Part shown: positions 26,583-38,289 of the stretch, in pieces
Position numbering within the stretch: the first letter of the stretch is position 1
How the letters are laid out: each line of letters starts with the position of its first letter
Assembly: GCA_043228905.1 (NCBI GenBank)
Contig: JBHGNT010000011.1
Span: forward strand, 21,638,001 to 21,702,000
Length of the DNA: 64,000 nucleotides
Direction of reading: 5' to 3'
From: Azolla caroliniana
Lineage: Eukaryota; Polypodiophyta
The notes under the pieces: model-generated
The model's database searches: none
What the model was told of the DNA's origin: nothing
Seen by the model: only the letters and a program-made list of their open reading frames with translations
Program-made: the position numbers and the translations under genes

Positions 26583-27363
26583 TATAAATATTACCTCTCT
26601 TCTCCTCCTCCTTCCTTCTCATGCTAATAAATTATAATGCCTCCAGTTTTAATCCTTCCGAAACATTTCTTCGCCCCGCCCACTTTGTTGGTGGATTACT
26701 TATGCTCTGCTGCTTGTCCTCCAAGCACCACGATTTCCTACGGGCTGATCCCATCGCCATGATCATCCGATTCCTTCACTTCAACAGGAATTTCACCTCA
26801 GATTCATAGATACATCAAATCTTCAAGTAAGCTCCTCATCTCACCTCCTCCCCCCATGATCATGATTTAGATCCCCCCCCCCCCCCCCCCCCCTTCTCAT
26901 CCCATAGTCTGTAAAACTGCAATTCTGATTTTGTGAATCTTGTTTTGTAATTGTGATTGCCATCGGCTAAAAAGAAGAAGCAAAGAAACGTTTAGGAAAT
27001 CACTTCACAGTTTCTGCTCCTTCAGGAAAATCTGGGGTTTCTGCAACCACGAACGAAGACATTGAATCTGGGGTTCCATATAAGGATCAGCGCTACTAAG
27101 TTTAAAAAAACGTTCCCAGAAGGTTTTTATTCTGATTCTATTTTCAAGACTCCGCATGCTAGCCCAAGCTCTTGCGATAGAATCATTAAATTATGTGGGT
27201 AAAGTTCTGCCCGGAAAGGGGAAGGGGAACGTTTGAATTCAATAATTGATGGATCTTGTCTTCCCTGGAAACATGGTCTGGGTTATATATAAGGATTATT
27301 ATACATAAGGATAATAAGAATACAGGTGGGGATTGTATTGTATTGAGTTATATCCTTTAGCAC

Positions 27364-27401
<38 letters not shown>

Positions 27402-27428
27402 CAGAGACGTGGATATTGAGAGAGCATC
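26583..27428 (+). promoter_or_regulatory. Candidate LBD core promoter and leader with possible 5' UTR intron
   Basis: TATAAATA at 26583-26590 is followed by a CT-rich stretch, a common plant promoter/leader layout. A good donor (CAA|GTAAGC at 26826/26827) and an acceptor (AATACAG ending at 27325) could remove about 499 bases as a leader intron, joining to the exon that carries the start codon. The putative intron contains a C run at about 26873-26893, and the leader after it contains (ATA)n at about 27365-27402. This is a model from signals only; the leader could also be unspliced with a nearer start site. Confidence 0.35.
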
Positions 27429-28298
27429 ATGGCAGCGGCTGCGGCGGCAGGGGCATCGAGCTCGCCTTGTGGTGCATGCAAATTCCTGAGGCGGAAGTGT
27501 GCCCCGGAATGCATATTTGCCCCTTACTTCCCCCCGGATCAGCCGCTCAAGTTTGCAAACGCCCACAAGATCTTCGGGGCCAGCAACATTGCCAAGATAC
27601 TCAACGAGTTGCACCCGCAGCATCGTGCGGCTGCGGTCAATTCCCTGGCATACGAAGCCGAGGCCAGGATCAAGGACCCCGTCTACGGCTGCGTTGGGGC
27701 CATCTCCTACCTCAAGCGCCACATCGATCTTCTCGAGCACGAGCTCTGCCTGGCTCGCTCGGAGCTTGCAAGGTATATGGGGATTGGATTGATCAACGAG
27801 CAAGCCGGTCGGTCCACAGGGCCAGGGCCAGGGCCATCTCCATCTCCTCTTCTTGTTGGTGGCCTGCAGTTGCCCGGTACAAGCTCTGCGTGTGATCATA
27901 TGCTATCCAGCGATGGCGCCTTGATCTTGGCTGCCAATAATAATAGCTTGGGCATTCGGTCCTCCTCCTCGGCTGACCAACAGAACCTAAGCACACGGCC
28001 CGATGCCTACTGGCTACACGCGAATGATCAACAACATGGGAGTAGCAATTCCATGTATGAGGCGGAGTTCGTTGGGAACATGGAAGCCATGCAGTTGGCT
28101 CGAGCCACGGGACATCATTTCCGGCCCAGTCACGTGGCCACGAGAGTTATGGCGCATGAGGATGGGCCAAGCATGGACATCCATCCCCATCCCCACCACC
28201 ACCACCACCACCACCACCACCTGCACGCAAGGAGTGCTGCTGCAAGTAGCATTAACGAAGGAGGCGCTAGCAATGTCAGCAGTCTGTGTTCTCCATAG
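27429..28298 (+). CDS. LBD: LOB-domain (LBD) transcription factor, class I
   Basis: Plant-specific nuclear DNA-binding protein of the LATERAL ORGAN BOUNDARIES domain family, whose members control organ boundaries, lateral root formation and other development. The single-exon frame encodes 289 residues. The C-block zinc motif is C14-X2-C17-X6-C24-X3-C28. The GAS block starts with FANAHKIFGAS (42-52) and runs to about residue 94, including the usual DPVYGC. A class I coiled-coil motif LX6LX3LX6L is exact at L95, L102, L106 and L113. The C-terminal half is low in complexity, with Gly/Pro/Ser-rich parts and a His-rich run (about residues 256-267) made of CAC/CAT codons. A possible donor/acceptor pair (27773/27869) would remove 97 bases and break the frame, so the intronless model is preferred. 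The start ATG is followed by an Ala run and lies close before the LOB domain, as usual. The specific subfamily member cannot be named. Confidence 0.93.
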   Translation: MAAAAAAGASSSPCGACKFLRRKCAPECIFAPYFPPDQPLKFANAHKIFGASNIAKILNELHPQHRAAAVNSLAYEAEARIKDPVYGCVGAISYLKRHIDLLEHELCLARSELARYMGIGLINEQAGRSTGPGPGPSPSPLLVGGLQLPGTSSACDHMLSSDGALILAANNNSLGIRSSSSADQQNLSTRPDAYWLHANDQQHGSSNSMYEAEFVGNMEAMQLARATGHHFRPSHVATRVMAHEDGPSMDIHPHPHHHHHHHHHLHARSAAASSINEGGASNVSSLCSP

Positions 28299-31200
28299 CC
28301 TGACTTTGGAGGGGACAATAAATTCTTTCCATCTTTTTCAAGGTGAAAACATATCGTTAATTTGATTGATTGGATTTCTTACTTGACAAAAACACCAAAT
28401 CCAAGTTAAAGTTGGATACACACGAATTCTCAACTACATAAATTGGTTGCCACTATAATATGTATAGTTTGATGGTGTAACGCAGATGTGATTAAGCTCA
28501 ATTCTCAGACTTCCACACAAGCACCTATTCGATCATGTATGTATATAAACTCAATCAATCCTATCCTAAATTTACATTACCAATACATTCTAATTCCATT
28601 CAATCCCCTCCCAAATTTACATTTACCATTAGTATATTCTAATCCCATCCAATTGCATTTAATAAGCTAACCCTTAATTAGTTTCAGGAATCTAGTTTTG
28701 GTGATAGTTAAAAGTATTCTGTATCTGCATATTTGTTTTTTTCAAATCCACATGCAATAAAAGTTCAATAATATGTATATATTATGGGCCTCCTTCGGGT
28801 CCCATGATCATCCATGATCGCATTTTATTCATTTCAATGGAAGCCTTGAAGTTTGCACCAATGCAAAAGATTTGTGAAGGTATAGGTGATAGGTAAACAC
28901 GCAATTTGTTTTTGCTAACTTTTGATATAATATCCCTGAGGCTCCCCAAAAAATTTTAAATCTTTTTCAGAGTTTTCTGATATCAGAATGCAAATCCCCG
29001 TGCACTCTATGTAGCCATTTGTGTCCCACGTCCCACAAGTGTCTTAACTTTTGACGTAAACATGGAGTGCTCTCTAAGTTCCTAAGGTTACCATCTGAAT
29101 CTTGGGCCAGGCCCACATGTGTCGGTTTCAAAGTTTTTGAAGTTTTTTTGAGTTTGGGATCGAAATCAAGTGGCTGGCCCTGTCATTAACGTGTCCTCGA
29201 TCATTGGTTGGGGCCCGGGGGAAACTATGCTTCAGTTATGGTCAAAAAGCATACTAGGCATGGGAGGTGTTTAGCCAATCTTTGCAACCTTATGTTTAGC
29301 AATCGTTTTCTAATATGCAAGGTGCCATCTAGTTGGGCATCAGTATGACATTAAGGATTCCTTTCCGATAGAGTATTGTGCATGTGCTAATGGAAAATGC
29401 GATGTGTAATGTGTAAATTATTGATCCTACCAAAAAATTGTCCATTGTGCTATTTGGTTAAGTTCACGAATCTTGGGAAAGGTGGCCACTTTTATGATGT
29501 AGCTCCAATCATGCAGCTGTCAACTTTATGCAAACTATGTCAACACTTAATTGAGATGCATAGACATACCATCCATAGCTAGCAATGTTTATAGTTGTAT
29601 ACATTTCTTCAAATGGGCATTAAATGTCTTGTAGAATATAATTATCATTGTTAATGTCATGATAACACGTGGCTCTTCACGTCACAATTTGTATGTAGAT
29701 TGTATTCTCAACTTTATTGCTTTGAAAAGTTATTGGAGATTAGATAGGAGATGGGGGGTTGGGTATTGGAGGGTCAAAGCAATACTTCATTTCGAGAATA
29801 TAATTAACGGGATATTCATAGTGATTGTGTCATCAAGAAGTATAGATAATCCAAATTAAATCCTAGTTCTACCATAACTCTATTCTAAGTTGCTTCAAAT
29901 TAATGTGTTGAACTTTCAAGTATACATGTTGAAAAAAACAGTGCAAACTCTGGAGCATCAATGAATGAATGAAGACTAAACAGGCTACTTTTTGACACAC
30001 ATACATACTTTGCATTAAGATGAGTAGGACATTCTTGTTGTACATAGTTTTATGGAGCCAATCTACAGATGTACAGTTAGAAAATTTCCAATGTAGGTTT
30101 TATATTGAAATGTATGTGGATTTGTCAACAAACAACAAATTTTAGTTTGTGGATACTCTTTATATCCTCCCAACAAATTTGCCGCCAAAAACTACAAATA
30201 ACACCACATTGCAAGCACTTCAAATGGCACATGAAATAATAAATTTATAGTTTGGAGTGTATTTACTAGAAATGTCACTTGATATGTGATTAATTATGTA
30301 GATTGCTAGTTACTTAGGCATATCCTCATTATATCTTTATACTTTTTTTATTATGAATTATGTGTTTAATTATGTGGACTGTTAGTTAATTATATAGGCT
30401 TAAAATCCTCCTCAATATTTCTTTTTCTTTCTCCTCCCCAATAAGACCATCCTTTCTCTTGAGTCTATATGACTTAATATACAAGTAATGTCATCATGGT
30501 CACTAGTAGGTCGTAATCTAAATGATTTATTTTCATTCTTGCCCACTTGTAATAATTTGATAAATTTAAGAAATAATAATAGAACTCTTTTGACTTATTG
30601 AAAAGGATTCATTTTAAAGTTTTATCTTTGTTAACAACATACACATTCAAAGATAGTTTTTTAAGAAAGAAGAAAGTCCACCATCCTTTAATCTCTCTCA
30701 AACTTTCCCAAGTCTTCCTTACTCGCTTTATTTAAATATCTTGCTAAGTTCTCTCTAAACATTTCTAGAGTCATGACTCAATCATGCAAAATTACAACTT
30801 GAGTTTACACCTTGTTGGCACTAGCCATTCCTTCTACACAAGTCATTTTCATTCTCTTGTGACTATTATCATATACATGTCTACTTCTCAAACAACAATT
30901 TGCTAATGTGTTAACTTAAAATTACTTGCAAATCACTTCCACCAATTTGCAAATGTAGACTTAAACTACTTGCAAACTACCTGTGCAAATAGTTCACACC
31001 AGTTTGGAAGCTCAATATTGGTTCTATGTATTACAAAAACCATTTCCTTGTTTAGAAAAATGAATGTGTTACTTCACTAGTGATTGATAGCACTTACAAT
31101 TATATTTGAAGTATGAGCAACATTTCTAGTCTATCCACTTCTTTTCATAAAAACAATGTTATATTTTCTAAAAGTATTTTACATGATGCTTTGTATCTTA

Positions 31201-31870
31201 CCACCTTCACTAAATTTCTTTCGATGGCCCATAATGGATGTTCCTATCTATAGGAGATGATGGATAGATATCAATATCTATATTTCTTTGTCTTCTCATT
31301 CTGTATCTTCAAAAAAAAATTGTAATACATCTTTGGTTTTAATGGATTATAAACAAATATCATTGGTATAATAGATTTACTTAGTATATTTCATTTTGAC
31401 TAACAATCTGAAAAAATGTACTTTATGTATATTAACATTTTCTATTTGCCATTATCAAGATAGCTTTCTGGTAACTAAAAAATAAGAAACTAGCTGAAAG
31501 TTTAGACAATTCTGTAGTTTTGCTGGTTTAGATAAATACATCACATAGAGCAGCATTTCCTCATATTATCCCATCTAAGATATGTGCAAGATCCTAGCAA
31601 GTCCATTTGACTAGTTACAAACATGATCAAACTTGAAACACAGAATTCAAATATTACTTAGCACCTATTAAAAAAATGGAACGTGACAAAGATGCTTGTT
31701 TTTTCTGGAATAATAGTCTCATTGTTTTAAGAAGCCAAGTTTGAAATGTTTTGGGAAAAGAAATTACTCGCATTTATTATTAATTGCCCTATCATCTAAT
31801 AGCTGATTAAGAATAATTTATTTATTAACCATTAACAATTAATAATCTATACATTTCACACACTTTTTGT
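28299..31870. other. LBD 3' flank and long gene-free spacer
   Basis: AATAAA at about 28317 could serve as the LBD polyadenylation signal. The rest is AT-rich DNA with no supportable gene. A slightly GC-richer piece at about 28930-29230 shows no family resemblance on either strand. Confidence 0.5.
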
Positions 31871-31878
31871 TCGGTGGA

Positions 31879-31959
31879 GCTTACCCTGTCAATGCTCATG
31901 ATCAAGTCTGTGCAAACTATATTTCCACTTATGCTTACCCTGTCAATGCTCATGATCAA
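31879..31959. repeat. 27-bp perfect direct repeat, period 54
   Basis: The string starting GCTTACCCTGTCAATGCTCA is present identically over 27 bases at 31879-31905 and 31933-31959. The period of 54 is a multiple of three, but the surrounding open frame is short and unrecognised. Confidence 0.8.
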
Positions 31960-32879
31960 AGCTTTTTCCTTTGTGATTTCCACAATTTGTACTGGTATAA
32001 CCTTTATTCCCCCTTTATAGATGGCTCCACAACTCCTTCAGAGGTTGTGTCTTACTGAAAACATGTTTCCAGCTACAATCAGGCATGCATTCTCCTTATT
32101 CAGAGGTATGTCTCTATACACCACTCCTTTTCAATGTTTTCAGTACCACAATTAGTGCTCAAAACAAAGCTCCACCTAAGGAATGCTCAAATCCTTCAGA
32201 CTGCTGTAGTATTCCCACTGAAGCAGGCCATCCTTGCCTGTCTTTCCGTTACTTGGAACATCTGATCTCAATAGATTGGTCATGGTCCTTCCCCATCTTC
32301 TAGCAGATTTTAGCAGTCTAATCTTTGTTTTTATAGTAACACTTTTATTACTAGTGGGAAAACTAAAATTGAGGTGAAACTCCATAATGAATAAAGAGAT
32401 CTAATCACTCCAATCTTAGGCATGTTGTAAAAGGCCCAATCAACAATTTCTAGCCATGTTCGCTCCCTTTTCAGGGTCAAGTCTAAGAAGCTAAGAGAAC
32501 CTGGACTATCAGGTTAGCCATTTATCTCCCTATAAACCAAGGAATTAGACAAAGTAAACACATATCAAATAATTATGATGTTGATAGACAGTGACATAAT
32601 GGGGGTATTTTCTAAGTATGTTCTGCACATTCAGAGCACTGAACTGTCCAGGCCATTTCTCGAATGGTTCCAAGTAAAAAGATCAATCTCCTAGCTATGC
32701 AATAACATCAATGCAAGACGATCGACCCAACATAGAGAAAAAAAACTTTGAATAAGGCAACCACTAAGTAAAGAATTCTAGGTACAATTAAATATCAAAC
32801 CAGCTTTGCTAACATGCATTATTATATGTGGGGTGTAGACTCAGACAGATCAATCTCCACGTGAATCAGATTGGAGAGT

Positions 32880-33370
32880 TACAATAGATCTTGCCACAAT
32901 ACCTTGTTTCTTTTATCATTTTGAAGAGGATATAAATTTGAAGGGTAGCAAGGCAGGAAGCCAATATGACTGCACTTTACAAGAGGGTAACGGTGGCCAT
33001 GGTGTCGAATAACCATACATAAGTATGGGGCTCTCGGAAATGTGCTTGGTGGCATTTTGTTCTAGCATTGTTAAAGCTGCATATGCTTAAGTGACTCAAT
33101 GTTTGGGGGCTTGGGTCATACAGGTGCTCACTTGTACTTGTAAATGTGCCTCACATAAGCGAATTGCTATAGGTCTTGCTGCAATACCTTGTTTCTTTCA
33201 TCATTTTGAAGAGGGTGAATAAGGATGGAGAAGCAGGATGTCCATATTATTGCACCATGCACAAGGTCAAGGGTGACCATGATGTCTTGTAAACATGCAT
33301 TCGTACAAGGATATCAAAAATGTACTTGCTGGCACTTTTGTTCTAGAATGACTAGAGCTGCATATTAAAA
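32880..33370. repeat. Direct duplication, unit about 195 bp, two diverged copies
   Basis: About 32886-33085 and 33170-33365 share, in order, ATAG(A/G)TCTTGC, CAATACCTTGTTTCTTT, ATCATTTTGAAGAGG, TTGCTGG or TTGGTGG, CA(C)TTTTGTTCTAG and AGCTGCATAT. The copies are offset by about 285 bp, so the unit plus about 90 bp of spacer was duplicated. Function unknown. Confidence 0.7.
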
Positions 33371-33579
33371 TTAGAATTAGAATTAGAACTAGAACTAGAA
33401 TTTTTATCGTCCATAAAAAGGCCAATTTTGACCTATGGAACCACAATATACATGTGTTCTTGATGTGTGTCTCCTTCCTAAAAACAGGTATTCATACATT
33501 GAAGTACAAAGTCTCTATGCGTGAATAAAGCATATAAGTGGTGTCTTAAGTATGGCACTTAAGTTATCAATCCCTCTTA

Positions 33580-34510
33580 GTATGTCAATATATGTTGAAC
33601 AAATTGCACTATATGCTGAGCATGTGAAGAGCAAGTGACATTCATCATCTACTATGCCTTCATGGCATACTTACATGCCTTCAAATTCGTTACATTTTGA
33701 TACTATGATGCAACTTCAATACCTAACTTATGAGATCGAGTGCGAAGTAGTGTAAGGGCTCTACAAGCATTACTAATCATATTGGTAAAGAGATATGGTT
33801 CGATACGATCAATAAGCATTCTTGCTTTACATTGAGACCAACATTCAGGGTTAGCATTTGCAATGTAGTATTCTAGCTTTGTCCTTTTAACATCTTCCCA
33901 CTTCATCCTTAGTGATTCCACCAGCCTTTCCGCAATCATTACATACTGCATAGTATCACCCGAAAGCTCTAAAAGATCATCCAAACCCCATCTTCTAAAC
34001 CATTTTCCTATGTCAACAACCCAACCGGATAAGAGAATTTTACTCTTATGATTCTTTTGTAGCTTACATCCAACATTCCAAGCAAGATGTGGTAATCGAT
34101 GATTTGGCATATTCTTGACCTTTGTAATGTATCTATATACTCTTTGGAGTGCCAATATTTCTATGGGCCGAACACATGTTTCCAAGAACATAACCTAGTA
34201 AAAGGTATTGCATTTAACTCCTAATTGCCTCCTTAAAAACATCTTCTGAATTTTCTCAACCTCATTCCGTGCATTAAGAGAGATGGTGCCACCCCATACT
34301 TCTATTCTATAAAGCAATACTTGAGTTACCATTGCATTGAACAACATTAGTTTTACTTCCCATCCATAAGTATCACTTTGGTTGCATTAGTTCTCCAAAA
34401 GGTGATACGTTCCAACCGGCTTGAAGCTTAGAATCAAAGCATGCACTCCATTTATTTGTGGCAGATACATCAATACCAAGATAGAGAGAGAGTAAATCTT
34501 TTGGTGCCTT
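33580..34510 (-). pseudogene. LINE reverse transcriptase C-terminal remnant
   Basis: Read on the - strand from 34510 down, the translation shows KWSACFDSKLQAGWN, a thumb-like stretch with LLYRIEVWGG, EVEKIQKMFLRRQLGV, RVYRYITKVKNMPNHRLPHL and TRSHKLGIEV. It ends with a zinc-binding-like piece (CHLLFTC) reached only after a small frame change near 33640. This order is typical of the C-terminal part of a plant LINE ORF2. At least one stop (about 34193) and frame changes interrupt it, so it is dead. The catalytic reverse transcriptase core is absent. Confidence 0.65.
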
Positions 34511-35570
34511 CGGTCATAGAGGAGCCCATTCATGTTTGTAAATGTAACTCCTACCTACTATACATACAAATCCACAAAAAACTTGGTAACTTGTTGACAA
34601 GTCAACAAATGTGAGGAAAATCATGGCCTTACTCTTTTCTTGGTTTATGGTGACGTGATGTGGCATGGCAAAAGGTAGAAAACATGAAAAGGGAAGGTCC
34701 ACAGACAAGCACAAAAAGATATGTAAATAGGAAAAGATAAACATAATAAGTAAGTGAATAGCCTAGTGGTTAAAACTATTCGCTACATTGATACACTTGC
34801 ATGGCCTACAACTGATGATCTCTATACAAAATTACCTGCTAGAAGTTAGCGACCTCAAGCAATGCCTTGGACAATCTCTATTCAACCATCTACAACTCTG
34901 GGTCATCCCGGCTCAAACTTGGCCTCCTTACTTTGGGGCATTCTGAGCACTTCAATGTCAAATCAACGCTACATTTCTCTTCATTCTTCGTGGCTTTTCA
35001 CCTCACATTAGTTAGGTTCCCCAAAAGTAACTAACATAAGCATGACTATAAACAAAAGTAACTACAACTAACATAGGTATCAAAGTAGTTTTTATCCACT
35101 AACATGTTAAGTGTATCCGGGTTCAACTTGATTCTTCATTTCCTAATTAAAAAAATTGGGCCTACCTGGTAAATTTGGTTTCTTATCTTACTAGCCTACT
35201 TCTCTTCGGTTCATTTTAGTCTCTATACACCCTCAAGCCTATTATATTAGTTAGTTCACTGGCCAATTCAAGGAAATTGTTGCAATGTCTACAACAACCA
35301 AGCTTACTTGCACATGTCCAACACCCATATACATTCCTACAGCCTTCCAAACTTTTTTACTGATTTCAAACAGCAAATGTCACAAGAATCACCTACGCAA
35401 GTTCCTCCATAACCTTTTCTTCTTAAACAACTTTTATGTTCTAGTCTTCACCACCAAGCTCTAATGCCATATAGAAGTTTCGATATCTAGTTCAATGCTT
35501 TGATACCACAAAAGTCCAGATACCAGAAACTAATCACGTGGAACACTCTCACAATGAGCAAGAAAATCAG
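34511..35570. other. Gene-free spacer
   Basis: No gene recognised. A string TAGCCTAGTGGTT near 34762 fits a Pol III A box, but no matching B box follows at tRNA spacing. Confidence 0.4.
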
Positions 35571-35577
35571 AAAGCTT

Positions 35578-35772
35578 AAGAAACGCACATAGAGACTCAA
35601 AAACAAGGAATAAATGTTCAACTTTCAACTTATATTTATAAGAAACGCACATAGAGAATCTTATATTTATATTCTGCACATAACTTCTATTATGTGCAGA
35701 ATATAAATATAAGATGACCAAAAGAGGGGTTAATCTAAGTACTAAATGTTCACACATGTTCAACTTTCAAAA
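35578..35772. repeat. Perfect 26-bp inverted repeat (hairpin) with flanking direct repeats
   Basis: Bases 35658-35683 and 35690-35715 are perfect reverse complements, separated by only six bases (CTTCTA). The arms are AT-rich but contain TTCTGCACATAA. The hairpin is preceded by a direct repeat AAGAAACGCACATAGAGA (about 35578-35595 and 35640-35657). ATGTTCAACTTTCAA occurs on both sides (about 35613 and 35757). The structure looks like local fold-back copying or a tiny fold-back element. No coding role is seen. Confidence 0.85.
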
Positions 35773-36193
35773 TTTTGGGTTGACTCTAAGCTCCTGTCGC
35801 TGTGCATGTTGAGCTTGTATCTCAACAATGTTTATTTTCTAATAATCAACCTTGTGGTAACTCCAATAATATTGTTTTACTAGAGAGGTTACAATATTGT
35901 TTAAGAGAATGGCCTAAAAAATTCCACAACAGTAACCTACTTCCTATTTGGTTGAGAAAAACCATTTGGAAGTATTCCAAATGGTTAGAAAACACTACTG
36001 AACTGGAACGGGTTATTTCTGGCAATGATCTACATTACATAACATAACATAACATAAAATAGAATACAATACATGTTATAATATAGCCATATATCACTTT
36101 TTAATGAAGCCAAAAAAAAATCACAGCCTCTTATTTGAGATGATCGAAATTCGATCTAGTGAAAAGACCAAGCACATTTACATAAAAGACCAA

Positions 36194-36195
<2 letters not shown>
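35773..36195. other. Gene-free spacer
   Basis: A short open frame at 35802-36047 has no recognisable family features. A small ATAAC pentamer run occurs near 36035-36055. Confidence 0.4.
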
Positions 36196-36196
<1 letters not shown>

Positions 36197-36224
<28 letters not shown>

Positions 36225-36226
36225 CA
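36197..36226. repeat. (GA)n microsatellite
   Basis: A run of GA dinucleotides after CACA, ending in ACACACC. Confidence 0.85.
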
Positions 36227-36354
36227 CACCCAGCCACCCAAACACATACATGACATGAACTAAGACTTTTTCATAAACTGTAAAGACTTTTTTATAAACT
36301 AAAGAAGTAATCAAACGCTTTTATAAAATATAAAAACTTTTAGAGAAGAAGTGT

Positions 36355-36395
36355 GTACATATGCACGTATGTATTTATTTATGTTTGTGTGCATG

Positions 36396-36427
<32 letters not shown>

Positions 36428-36690
36428 TGTATCCATGCATGCATAATGCATGAATGTATGTAAGTATAGTATCCAAAATGCATGCATGGATGTATGTATC
36501 CAAATGTATGCATGCATGTACGTATGCATCAGCATACCTACATATGAACATATATTTCGATGAACGAATGTGCAAACTTTTGCCTGTATGCCTATCATAC
36601 CAACTTCAAAACATGCATACATACATATGAACATATATTCCGATGAATGAATGTGCAAACGTTTGCCTGTATGCCTATCATACTAACTAT
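36355..36690. repeat. (ATGT)n-rich tract and about 83-bp tandem duplication
   Basis: TATG/ATGC tetranucleotide repeats dominate 36355-36535. Then the unit containing ATACCTACATATGAACATAT, GATGAACGAATGTGCAAAC and TTTGCCTGTATGCCTATCAT (about 36533-36603) recurs with few differences at about 36616-36687. The origin is probably slippage and local duplication. Confidence 0.75.
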
Positions 36691-37640
36691 AAATATTAAA
36701 CCGAAACCTTAACCTTAACATACTAACCTTACACTTAACCCCTAACGTACAACAAAATAACCTAAACCTTAGCATATTAAGTTACTAAACCTCAAACCTA
36801 CGCCTAATCATCGAATCATATATTCGTTCATGCACCATAACCTTAAGCTAATAAGATACTTACTAGATCCCAGTGCGGAATGTAAGCATCAAACGCATGA
36901 CCTCGTGGTCTCTACCAGACATCAATCTCGCCGAATGGGCTATAATCGGGTTCTCTCTTTCTCTCTCGCAAATCAGGAATCTCGTTCGCTAAAATCAAAC
37001 AATGTGAACTATGATTAGAGAGCGAGCAGAGAGGGACGGGGAGAGGAGATACGAGAAACAAAAGTGGGGAAAAAATTACTAACCCTTAGAAAAAAAGGAG
37101 AAGCAAGAAGAAATAACCCTAACCGAAGAGAAGGAGAACATCGTTGGAGTCGTGCCGACAAAGATCCAACTCCTGCGTCACAACTACAGGAAGGAAGTAA
37201 AGAGCATGCATTTTCGGCAGTAGTATTCAAGAATTACAGCAGCGCAGCAAATTCCAACGCCGCTGAATTACTGCTTGAGGAGGAACCCTAAACCCCAGTA
37301 GTAATCGCTAGGAAGACAGAAATATCAGCATTACTGACAATAATACCGAATAAATAACATGAAAATGGTTTTTCCGAAAACGCTTATTTTCTTTAAAAAT
37401 ATCTATACGTTAGTATAAACTTAGACAAATATATATACATATAGAGGTGCTAGGGAATAACCAATCTTGGTGGCTGAAAATGCCAAAAAAAGGGCTACCA
37501 TCTTTTAAAGACAGAAGTGGAGTAGCTTTCGAGAGAGTGAATAAATTGCTAGCGTTGAGTAATTGCAGCATCAGAACCCACCAATAAAACCAGACCACCA
37601 TGCTTTTTATGTATGGATGATATGTCCCACCCAATATTAC
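36691..37640. other. Unassigned region with a purine-rich, GC-richer island
   Basis: About 36700-36800 is rich in AACCTTA-like strings. About 36860-37300 is GC-richer and contains AACCCTAAACCCC near 37283 (a telo-box-like string) and TAACCCT near 37080 and 37117. Those strings, read on the - strand, resemble plant 5' leaders or promoters of housekeeping genes. Short open frames on both strands (37064-37291 +, 37015-37230 -) have no recognised homologue, so no gene is called. Confidence 0.35.
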
Positions 37641-37649
37641 TTGCTTGAG

Positions 37650-38160
37650 ACCCTAACTTTATGAAAAGTGGTGGCTCTGCTTAGTAATTCCCATAATGGT
37701 TGTGTCTCCTTCCTTCTGCCTAAAAATTACACGAGCACTAATGGAACTACTCGAACAATTCTGTAGCAAGCATTAAAAGCATGGTCAAGAGACTCGGCAT
37801 CATAAGAGAACACGCAAGTGATAGCCAATCCCCCATTCCCCGTGTGAATATTCTTTGTGGAAAGTAGTTGGCAAAGATTATGAGAATGTGTTTCCACACT
37901 CAATGAGACTCAAAGATGTCCCATAGACAATGCTTTCGTGGTTCTTCTTGTGAATAACGCAAACCATAATTAGAGGTACACCCATCTTTGTGCAACCATG
38001 CACCAATAGGCAAGGCTCGATGCACAAGCAACCACCGCAAATGAACTATTTGTCGTGATTGTTTCCTTTCCCATAGCTTTCTCCAAAACTTAGAAAGAAA
38101 TTCCAAAGTAAGACCACGTTGAGTTTGATATTCAACATTGTTGGTGAAACATCTCATGAA
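37650..38160 (-). pseudogene. LINE zinc-binding (zf-RVT) domain remnant
   Basis: On the - strand, 38157 to 37900 translates with FWRKLWERKQSRQIVHLRWL, then LVHRALPIGAWL, a Cys, and HCLWDIFE. This is the usual reverse-transcriptase zinc-binding module found near the C-terminus of plant LINE ORF2 proteins. Similarity continues weakly, with stops and frame changes, down to about 37650. No catalytic domain remains, so it is an isolated dead fragment. Confidence 0.55.
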
Positions 38161-38289
38161 CTAGACAATATGTATTTTATTATTGTATGTACAGGATTTT
38201 GGCAGTAATCGGCCAAATGGTTGATGTGGACTTAATGATGTAGAATTTATGTTTTGGATAAGGACGAGTGATGATGGTGTGGGGGCCGA

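Noticed and set aside
27773-27869. Possible intron inside the LBD coding sequence (AAG|GTATAT ... CTGCAG)
   Set aside because: Removing 97 bases would shift the frame and lose the long open downstream frame, so a single exon is simpler.
34755-34840. A tRNA or SINE head starting at TAGCCTAGTGG
   Set aside because: The A box fits but no B box is present at the right distance and no cloverleaf can be drawn.
36311-36658. Open frames on the - strand rich in His, Tyr and Met
   Set aside because: They are products of the ATGT/ATGC tetranucleotide repeat.
36690-36800. AACCTTA/CCCTAA-like strings suggesting interstitial telomere repeats
   Set aside because: The strings are irregular and never form consecutive exact CCCTAAA units.
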